Positions 5,907 through 11,354 of a stretch of DNA of 11,354 nt are shown in pieces. A program made the position numbers and the translations under genes. The notes beneath the pieces were generated by a model. The model made no database searches and was not told where the DNA came from. It saw only the letters and a program-made list of their open reading frames with translations. The DNA is from an uncultured Xanthobacteraceae bacterium (GTDB lineage Bacteria > Pseudomonadota > Alphaproteobacteria > Rhizobiales > Xanthobacteraceae), in contig CATPCO010000027.1 of assembly GCA_955652925.1 (NCBI GenBank), positions 1 through 11,354 of the forward strand, given 5' to 3'. The first letter of the stretch is position 1; each line of letters opens with the position of its first letter.

Positions 5907-5918
5907 AAGCTTGACTGC
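5882..5918 (-). repeat. Inverted copy of the repeat at 375-411
   Basis: This 37-bp block equals the reverse complement of 375-411 with two mismatches. Further on, both copies show related but shifted TGCAA-ATCAT wording, so the family extends beyond the block with indels. It lies between convergent genes, the barrel gene on + and the small membrane protein on -. Confidence 0.85.
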
Positions 5919-5975
5919 AACGCGTGCAATCATTTCTCCTCGCAGAAGAACACGTGGAGCGCGGGCCTTTGCCCT

Positions 5976-6182
5976 TTAGAGACCTGCTTGGATCGGCAGA
6001 TTGTCCAGGTGAGCGTTGGCATGAGCCTCTGCGAAGGAGTAGCTGATTGCAACCCTTGGTTTGGGTGCGGTCTCGACCCCGTAGGCTTGCCAGACCAAGA
6101 GGGTATTTGCGCCGAGCCACAGCGCACTCATGATGGTAGCGGCCTTGAACATGCTTTTTCGGGGCCGAGGATCCGTGTTCAT
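5976..6182 (-). CDS. Small single-helix membrane protein of unknown function
   Basis: Reading leftward from the ATG at 6182 gives 68 residues. A basic start (MNTDPRPRKS) is followed by one hydrophobic segment, about residues 13-33 (ATIMSALWLGANTLLVWQAYG), then a polar tail PKPRVAISYSFAEAHANAHL. An N-in anchor or an uncleaved signal would fit; no clear cleavage motif is seen. The start is backed by AGGGAGAG on the minus strand (complement of 6188-6195) five bases before ATG. I do not recognise the family. It faces away from the molybdenum hydroxylase operon and shares its upstream gap. The good ribosome site and the membrane pattern argue for a real gene; small size and unknown conservation argue for caution. 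Confidence 0.55.
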   Translation of the reverse strand: MNTDPRPRKSMFKAATIMSALWLGANTLLVWQAYGVETAPKPRVAISYSFAEAHANAHLDNLPIQAGL

Positions 6183-6386
6183 GCTTGCTCTCCCTCATCG
6201 CCGGCAGATGCGCACCGGCACCTCGGAGAGCATGGTTAGAGAATTACGGTCCGGCCGTATGTGATGGAGATCACAGTCCGGTCGATTGTCCGGGGTGGGA
6301 CCATCAGATCCGTTGGGTTGCTTGCGCCTGGCGTTTTGTCCACAATCGTGCGGGACACGGCCGGGAAGATCAGATTAAGCGCAAGA
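6183..6386. promoter_or_regulatory. Divergent intergenic region
   Basis: This 204-bp gap separates the minus-strand small gene from the molybdenum hydroxylase operon and is the only divergent gap in the window. It should contain both promoters. Apart from the palindrome at 6260-6275 and three GTCCGG motifs (6249-6254, 6276-6281, 6288-6293) around it, I see no convincing sigma-70 or sigma-54 boxes and no riboswitch. Confidence 0.45.
6260..6275. promoter_or_regulatory. CRP/FNR-superfamily-like site TGTGA-N6-TCACA
   Basis: TGTGATGGAGATCACA matches the classical CRP core TGTGA-N6-TCACA exactly, with six-base perfect arms (TGTGAT/ATCACA). It is in the 204-bp gap between the minus-strand small gene (start 6182) and the 2Fe-2S gene (start 6387), about 77 and 111 bp from the two starts, so it could serve either. 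Alphaproteobacterial FNR/FixK sites read TTGAT-N4-ATCAA, so a CRP-like protein fits better. I could not place convincing -10 and -35 boxes. Confidence 0.5.
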
Positions 6387-6875
6387 ATGATCGAAAAAGC
6401 TCCAATTACGCTCAATATCAATGGCCAGGACTACACCGTAAGCGTGGAACCGCGGCGCACCCTCGTCGACGTCATCCGCGACGACTGCGGGCAGACCGGC
6501 ACGCATATCGGATGCGAGCACGGCATCTGCGGCGCCTGTACGATCATTGTCGAAGGTGAGGCGGTGCGTTCGTGCCTGATGTTTGCGATCCAAGCCGACG
6601 GCAAGCGTATCCGTACCGTCGAGGGACTTGCCGATGGCGACAAGCTTCACCCGTTGCAGACGGCGTTCATGGCGCATCACGCCCTGCAATGCGGCTTCTG
6701 CACGCCCGGCTTCCTGATGCTGGCCGTCAACGCCCTGGAGACCAATCCCAACATCACCGACGAGGAGATCCTGGAAGTTCTCTCGTCCAATCTCTGCCGC
6801 TGCACGGGCTATCAGAACATCATCAAGGCGGTGCGCAGCACTGCGCACGAGATGCGGCGCGCTCCCGCATCCTGA
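6387..6875 (+). CDS. 2Fe-2S (small) subunit of a molybdenum hydroxylase, CoxS/XdhA type
   Basis: This 162-residue protein carries the two 2Fe-2S clusters that move electrons from the molybdenum site. The N-terminal ferredoxin-like domain has C43, C48, C51 and C63 (GCEHGICGACTII). The helical domain has C102 and C105 (QCGFCTPGFLM), then C137 and C139 (NLCRCTGY). All eight ligands are present, and length and spacing match CoxS-like subunits. ATG 6387 starts MIEKAPITLNINGQ just before the first strand; the ribosome site is weak. A frame reaching back to 6261 would add 42 residues without homology and run through the regulatory gap, so I reject it. The large subunit follows after 17 bp. Family is certain; substrate is not. 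Confidence 0.92.
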   Translation: MIEKAPITLNINGQDYTVSVEPRRTLVDVIRDDCGQTGTHIGCEHGICGACTIIVEGEAVRSCLMFAIQADGKRIRTVEGLADGDKLHPLQTAFMAHHALQCGFCTPGFLMLAVNALETNPNITDEEILEVLSSNLCRCTGYQNIIKAVRSTAHEMRRAPAS

Positions 6876-6892
6876 ACTTTCCTCTCGACAAC

Positions 6893-9223
6893 ATGACGCT
6901 GCACGCGAAGGGCAACGGCGGCTGGGTGGGCCGCTCCATCCGCCGGCTCGAAGATCCCGCGCTCGTGACCGGTCAGGGGCGCTTCACCGCCGACCTGCCC
7001 GCGGCCAAGTGGGTGCGCTTCGTGCGCAGCACGGTCGCGTCCGGCCGGATCGTGCGCATCGTGGCGCCACCGGGTGCCACGATCCTGACGGCGGCGGATG
7101 TTGCCGCGGTCAAGCCGATCCGGCCGATGTTGCACAAGTTCAATTACGTGCCGATCAGCCAACCGGCCCTGGCGAGCGATGTCGTGCGCTTTGTCGGCGA
7201 GCCGGTGGCGGCCGTTGTCGCCGACACGCGAGAGGAAGCCGAGGATGTCGGTGACCTCATCGAGATCGAGCTTGAAGAAACAACAGCGGTTGTGGATGCA
7301 CGGCAAGCTCTCGCTCCCGGCGCGCCGCGCGTGCATGCGCAGGCGAAAGGAAACGTCATCGTCGAAGGCACATACAGAAGCCCGGCCTTCGACGCGGTCA
7401 TGGCGAGCGCGCACCGGCGCATCGAAATCGACATTTGCTCACGCCGGCAGAGTGCTTTGCCGATCGAGCCGCGCGCGGCGCACGCCGCCTGGGATCGCGC
7501 GAGCGGGCGCGTGACGCTTACCTGCACCACGCAGATGCCGCATGCCATGCGGACCATCATCGCCGATCTGATCGGTATGCGGGAAGCGGATCTGCGCGTG
7601 ATCGCGCCCGATGTCGGCGGCGGCTTCGGACAAAAAATGTCGCTTTGCCCCGAATACCTGATCGTCACTTGGCTCGCGCGGCAGCTCAAGACATCAGTGG
7701 CCTGGACGGAAGACCGGCGCGAGAATCTGATCGCATGCTTTCACAGCCGCGATCAGCACATTTTGCTCGCAGGCGGATTTGACGTCGATGCAAGGCTTAT
7801 TGCGCTTGCGGCGGACATTGCCAGCAATATCGGGGCCTATTCCTGCTATCCCACCACCTGCGGCGTCGAGCCGCTGATGGCCATGGTGGAAATGCCAGGG
7901 CCCTACGATGTGCGCGAATACGCCTGCATCGCCCGCGGCGTTGCGACCAACACCTGTCCCATGGCGCCCTATCGCGGCGTCTCGCGGCCGGTGATCACAT
8001 TTGCCATTGAGCGGCTGATGGACAAGGCGGCGGCGGCGCTTGCCATCGACCCGGTCGAGATCCGCCGCCGCAACCTCGTGAAGTCGTTTCCGTACACCAC
8101 GGCGGCCGGTCTCGTGCTCGATCCGGCGAGCTATGTGGAAACGATGGACGCGGCCGTCAAAGCCGGCGATCTTTCGTCATTCCGCGCCCGGCAAAGCAAA
8201 GCGCGGGCGCAAGGCCGTTATCACGGTCTCGGCGTGGCCACGTTTGCGGAGCGCACGGGCTACGGCACGCCTGCCTTTGCCGCGCGCGGCATGGAGATCA
8301 CGCCCGGCTGGGAAACGGTCGACATCGCGATGGATCCATCCGGGTCGATCGAGGCGCGCATCGGCGCATCGCCCCACGGCCAGGGGCTGCGAACCACGCT
8401 CGCGCAGATCATTGCCGACGAGCTTGGGACATCGCCGGATCGCGTGAACATCGTGCACGGCGATACCGATCGCACGCCCTACGGCTGGGGCACTTTCGCC
8501 AGCCGCTCCCTCGTCATTGCCGGTGGCGCAACCCTGCTCGCCGCGCAAAAAGTGGGGTCGAAACTGCGGACCATGGCCGGCGTTCTGCTCGAAGCCTCGG
8601 CCGATGATATCGTTCTTGCGGGCGATGCCGCTCGCGTCGCCGGAACCGATCGCGTCATCGCGCTCGATGAGCTTGCGCGCGCCGCTTATCATCAGATCCA
8701 TCGCTTCAAGGGCGAGGTCACCCCCGGCATCGCTGAGACTGCAACCTATGATCCCCCCGGCACGTTTTCGAACGCCTGCCACATCGCGATGGTCGAGGTC
8801 GATATCGAGACCGGTCACGTCTTTGTTGAAAAATTTCTTGTGGCCGAGGATGCGGGCCGGCTGATCAATCCCATGATCGCTGACGGACAGATTCATGGCG
8901 GGGTCGCCCAGGGCATTGCCAATGCACTCCTGGAAGAAATCGTCTACGATGATGCCGGAAATATTCTCACCGCAAATCTTGCCGATTACCTTGCGCCAAC
9001 CGCTGGCGAGATTCCTGCAATCGAAATCCATCATCTGCACTCACTGGCAGAGGGATCCGTCACCAAGGCGAAAGGTCTGGGGGAAGGCGGCACCATTGGC
9101 GCGCCCGCCGCGATCCTCAACGCCATCAATGACGCGCTCTCTCCCTTCGGCGTAGCCATCAATGAGCTTCCCGCCACTCCGAGAAAAATCCGCGCCGCCC
9201 TGCAAGCGGCGGGAGTGAAATGA
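6893..9223 (+). CDS. Molybdopterin (large) subunit of a xanthine dehydrogenase/CO dehydrogenase-family hydroxylase, first copy
   Basis: This 776-residue protein has the full domain order. Residues 12-140 are the a/b-hammerhead (GRSIRRLEDPALVTGQGRF, then VRFVGEPVAAVVADT at 98-112). The two molybdopterin-binding halves follow, with VGGGFGQK (241-248), PYRGVSRP (359-366), GASPHGQG (491-498) and the C-terminal GLGEGGTIGAP (728-738), whose E731 aligns with the catalytic Glu. Such subunits hydroxylate N-heteroaromatics, purines or aldehydes with water-derived oxygen. The AYRCSFR loop of true CO dehydrogenase is absent, so CO oxidation is unlikely. ATG 6893 is 17 bp after the 2Fe-2S gene; its ribosome site is weak, suggesting coupled translation. 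The frame back to 6572 overlaps the small subunit and is rejected. It overlaps the next large subunit by ATGA. Confidence 0.9.
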   Translation: MTLHAKGNGGWVGRSIRRLEDPALVTGQGRFTADLPAAKWVRFVRSTVASGRIVRIVAPPGATILTAADVAAVKPIRPMLHKFNYVPISQPALASDVVRFVGEPVAAVVADTREEAEDVGDLIEIELEETTAVVDARQALAPGAPRVHAQAKGNVIVEGTYRSPAFDAVMASAHRRIEIDICSRRQSALPIEPRAAHAAWDRASGRVTLTCTTQMPHAMRTIIADLIGMREADLRVIAPDVGGGFGQKMSLCPEYLIVTWLARQLKTSVAWTEDRRENLIACFHSRDQHILLAGGFDVDARLIALAADIASNIGAYSCYPTTCGVEPLMAMVEMPGPYDVREYACIARGVATNTCPMAPYRGVSRPVITFAIERLMDKAAAALAIDPVEIRRRNLVKSFPYTTAAGLVLDPASYVETMDAAVKAGDLSSFRARQSKARAQGRYHGLGVATFAERTGYGTPAFAARGMEITPGWETVDIAMDPSGSIEARIGASPHGQGLRTTLAQIIADELGTSPDRVNIVHGDTDRTPYGWGTFASRSLVIAGGATLLAAQKVGSKLRTMAGVLLEASADDIVLAGDAARVAGTDRVIALDELARAAYHQIHRFKGEVTPGIAETATYDPPGTFSNACHIAMVEVDIETGHVFVEKFLVAEDAGRLINPMIADGQIHGGVAQGIANALLEEIVYDDAGNILTANLADYLAPTAGEIPAIEIHHLHSLAEGSVTKAKGLGEGGTIGAPAAILNAINDALSPFGVAINELPATPRKIRAALQAAGVK

Positions 9224-11354
9224 GCTTCATCGGCCGCTCGGTTGCGCGGCTTGAAGATCGTGTCCTGGTCACGGGCACCGGCCGTTTTGCGGCTGATGTC
9301 GCCTTCGCACACATGCTCCATATGCGCGTCGTTCGCTCGACCCAAGCGCATGGCCGCATGCTCGCAATCGATACCAGTGCGGCGAAAGCCATGGCGGGCG
9401 TCGCGGCGGTATGGACCCATGCGGATGTTGCGGACATCCCACCCATCGACTTCCGGCTGACCCGTATCGAAGGTTTGACGCCTTACCGGCAGCCCATTCT
9501 GGCGCGCGAGGCGGTCCGTTATGTCGGCGAGCCGGTCGCCGCCGTGTTTGCGAACGACGCGTATGTGGCCGAGGACGCGGCCGATCTGGTCGCGGTCGAG
9601 ATCGAAGAATTGCCCGCGCTGCTTGATGCGAGCGCACCACCCGGCGAGTTCGAGCCGGGCCGTTCGAGCGAGCCTGCAACTTTGGAAAAATCCTACGGTG
9701 ATGTGGAGGCCGCGTTTCGCGATGCCGATGCCATCGTGGAGGTTGACGTCGCAATTGGGCGGCACTCGGCCGTTCCCCTGGAAACGCGCGGCGCCATCGC
9801 ACGCTACGATGCGGCGCGCGACGTACTGGAACTGCACGGCGCAGCCAAGGTGCCGCACTGGAACAGGGACAGCATCGCGCGGATGATCGCTCGCGATCCT
9901 GCAACCGTGCAGCTGTACGAGGGCCATGTCGGCGGCGGCTTTGGGGTGCGTGGCGAGCTCTATCCCGAGGACGTATTGGTCTCACTCGCCACGCTACGGC
10001 TGCGCCGCCCGGTGAAATGGATCGAGGACAGGCGCGAGCATCTTATCGCGGCCAATCACTCGCGCCAGCAGCGCCACAGGATCCGGGCCGCCGTCGATAG
10101 CGCTGCTCGCGTTCTGGCAATTGACGACGAGTTCTTTCACGACCAGGGCGGCTATGTGCGCACACACGCGGTAACGGTGCCCGATCTGACCGCCGCCATG
10201 TTGCCGGGGCCCTACCGTTTGCCGGCCTATCGGGCGCGCGGCCATTTCCGGCTGACCAACAAGACGCCGGGGGGTACGTATCGCGCACCGGGCCGGTTCG
10301 AGAGCACGTTTGCGCGCGAGCGATTGCTCGATGCGGTGGCAGCGCGGCTGCGCATCGATCCCGTCGAGGTCCGCCGGCGCAATTTCATCGGCCGTGAGGA
10401 GATGCCCTATGCCCGGCCATTCGCAACCCTCGACACCCCGGTCGTGCTCGATTCCGGTGACTATGAGGGGCTGCTCGACAAGGCGCTGGGCGCGGCCAAA
10501 TGGGACGCGCTTAAGAGCGAGCTCGACCGGCGCGGCGCAGGCGGCGAATGCGTCGGGGCGGGCATTGCGTTCTTTGTCGAGAAGAGCGGGCTCGGCCCAT
10601 TCGATACGGTGCACATTGCGATCGACGGCACGGGCCTTGCGGAGGTCGTCACCGGCGCAGCATCGCTCGGCCAGGGCCTCGAAACAGTCATCGCCCAAAT
10701 CTGCGCCGATACGCTCGGAACCGACTACCGGCGGGTGCGAGTCGTGCATGGCCGCACCGATCGGATTTCATTTGGGATGGGCGCGTTTGCCTCCCGGGCC
10801 ACCGTCATGACCGGGGAGGCTACCCGTCTTGCGGCGCTCGAGGTCCGGGCGAAGGCGCTCGAACTCGCAGCTGAGCTCATGCAGCAGCCATTGGATGGAC
10901 TGACGGTCAGCGAAGGCCAGGTCCGGCGCAAGGACATTGGCGCCGCCGGGCCGTCCATGAGCCTCGGAGAAATTGCCAAGGCCTTGGAGCCTGCATCAAA
11001 ACTGCGCGGCTCACGCCAGCCCGGTCTCGCGGCGGAAGGGTGGTTCTACAGCGATCACATGACCTATCCCTATGGCGTGCATATCGCGGTGGCCAAAGTC
11101 GATGCCGAAACCGGCGGCGTGACCATTGAGCGATATTTCATTGCCTACGATATCGGGCGAGCGATCAATCCCATGCTGGTCGAAGGTCAGCTCGCAGGCG
11201 GCATGGCACAGGGTGTCGGCGGCGCCCTGTTCGAGGAATTTCTTTACGATGATCGCGGCGAGCCGTTGTCCGTCAATTTCGCCGATTATCTGATGCCAAC
11301 CGCGCGCGAGATTCCGGCACTCGACGTGTTGATCGCCGAAGAGGCGCCGAGCCC
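9220..11354 (+). CDS. Second molybdopterin (large) subunit, paralogue of the preceding gene, cut by the window end
   Basis: ATG 9220 overlaps the previous stop (ATGA, 9220-9223), with GGGAG at 9211-9215. The frame stays open to the window edge for 711 codons. It starts MSFIGRSVARLEDRVLVTGT, parallel to the first copy's GRSIRRLEDPALVTGQGRF, and continues with VRYVGEPVAAVF (99-110), VGGGFGVRGE (237-246), GGTYRAPGRFEST (351-363), GAASLGQG and INPMLVEGQLAGGMAQG. The C-terminal part with the GEGG/catalytic Glu motif is beyond the window, so activity cannot be judged. The active-site loop is YRAPGR, not YRGVSR as in the first copy, so the two subunits probably bind different substrates or have different roles. 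No FAD (CoxM-type) subunit is seen; one could follow downstream. Confidence 0.9.
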   Translation, partial: MSFIGRSVARLEDRVLVTGTGRFAADVAFAHMLHMRVVRSTQAHGRMLAIDTSAAKAMAGVAAVWTHADVADIPPIDFRLTRIEGLTPYRQPILAREAVRYVGEPVAAVFANDAYVAEDAADLVAVEIEELPALLDASAPPGEFEPGRSSEPATLEKSYGDVEAAFRDADAIVEVDVAIGRHSAVPLETRGAIARYDAARDVLELHGAAKVPHWNRDSIARMIARDPATVQLYEGHVGGGFGVRGELYPEDVLVSLATLRLRRPVKWIEDRREHLIAANHSRQQRHRIRAAVDSAARVLAIDDEFFHDQGGYVRTHAVTVPDLTAAMLPGPYRLPAYRARGHFRLTNKTPGGTYRAPGRFESTFARERLLDAVAARLRIDPVEVRRRNFIGREEMPYARPFATLDTPVVLDSGDYEGLLDKALGAAKWDALKSELDRRGAGGECVGAGIAFFVEKSGLGPFDTVHIAIDGTGLAEVVTGAASLGQGLETVIAQICADTLGTDYRRVRVVHGRTDRISFGMGAFASRATVMTGEATRLAALEVRAKALELAAELMQQPLDGLTVSEGQVRRKDIGAAGPSMSLGEIAKALEPASKLRGSRQPGLAAEGWFYSDHMTYPYGVHIAVAKVDAETGGVTIERYFIAYDIGRAINPMLVEGQLAGGMAQGVGGALFEEFLYDDRGEPLSVNFADYLMPTAREIPALDVLIAEEAPS

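Larger units (their letters stand above)
5738..5930. repeat. Repeat-derived DNA spanning the barrel gene's 3' end and the following gap
   Basis: The last 41 codons of the barrel gene and the next 67 bp differ in character from the gene body. The coding part yields a low-complexity tail (RRPSSSTSGGLPRSAASLSE). The following part carries the repeat shared with 375-411. I infer that one dispersed element landed here and supplied a new stop codon. The left boundary is uncertain by tens of bases. Confidence 0.45.

Noticed and set aside
6572..6892. N-terminal extension of the first large subunit to ATG 6572
   Set aside because: It overlaps the 2Fe-2S gene in another frame; the family N-terminus begins after 6893.
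8177..9040. Minus-strand 287-residue frame opposite the first large subunit
   Set aside because: No recognisable domain. The plus strand encodes conserved molybdopterin-binding motifs here.
6893..9223. Aerobic CO dehydrogenase (coxL) identity for the large subunit
   Set aside because: The form I loop AYRCSFR is absent; PYRGVSRP fits general molybdenum hydroxylases, so no cox symbol is given.

Overview
The window is GC-rich, gene-dense DNA of the kind seen in Hyphomicrobiales (alphaproteobacteria such as Bradyrhizobium, Rhodopseudomonas or Xanthobacteraceae relatives). I base this on codon usage, on the tripartite tricarboxylate transporter (TTT), and on several palindromic intergenic repeats that look like those of Bradyrhizobium-type genomes. 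The assignment is an inference from composition and protein style, not from a marker gene. Almost everything lies on the + strand. No rRNA, tRNA, CRISPR array, integrase or transposase was seen.

Layout. 2-280 is the 3' end of a tctB gene. 281-571 is a repeat-filled gap in which the last 39 bp of tctB recur as a direct copy, followed by a possible 10-codon leader ORF. 572-2080 is tctA. 2077-2238 is a 53-codon frame that reads as the C-terminus of a PdxA-family dehydrogenase and has no body. 2322-3476 is a bicupin ring-cleavage dioxygenase of the gentisate/salicylate dioxygenase type, preceded by a dyad-symmetric candidate operator. 3480-3635 is a nested palindromic repeat. 3643-4773 is a cytosolic LVIVD-repeat (beta-propeller-like) protein, followed by a terminator-like hairpin. 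4937-5863 is an exported beta-barrel protein resembling the MetA/phenol-degradation outer membrane family, with a C-terminal tail that seems to come from a repeat. 5976-6182 (- strand) is a small one-helix membrane protein. It diverges from a molybdenum hydroxylase operon across a 204-bp gap holding a TGTGA-N6-TCACA palindrome. The operon is a 2Fe-2S subunit (6387-6875), a large molybdopterin subunit (6893-9223) and a second, paralogous large subunit (9220 to the window edge).

How the genes may work together (inference). The set looks like an accessory catabolic island for an aromatic or N-heteroaromatic carboxylate. A barrel would pass the compound through the outer membrane and the TTT system would import it. 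The molybdenum hydroxylase would add a water-derived hydroxyl, and the gentisate-type dioxygenase would cleave the ring. The substrate cannot be read from the sequence. Signs of remodelling (PdxA remnant, duplicated tctB end, repeat insertions, fused tail) suggest the island was assembled and trimmed recently. I see no clearly new defence or mobile system. The unusual parts are the hidden PdxA remnant, the two palindromes sharing a TGTGAT half-site, and the tandem large subunits with no FAD subunit in view.
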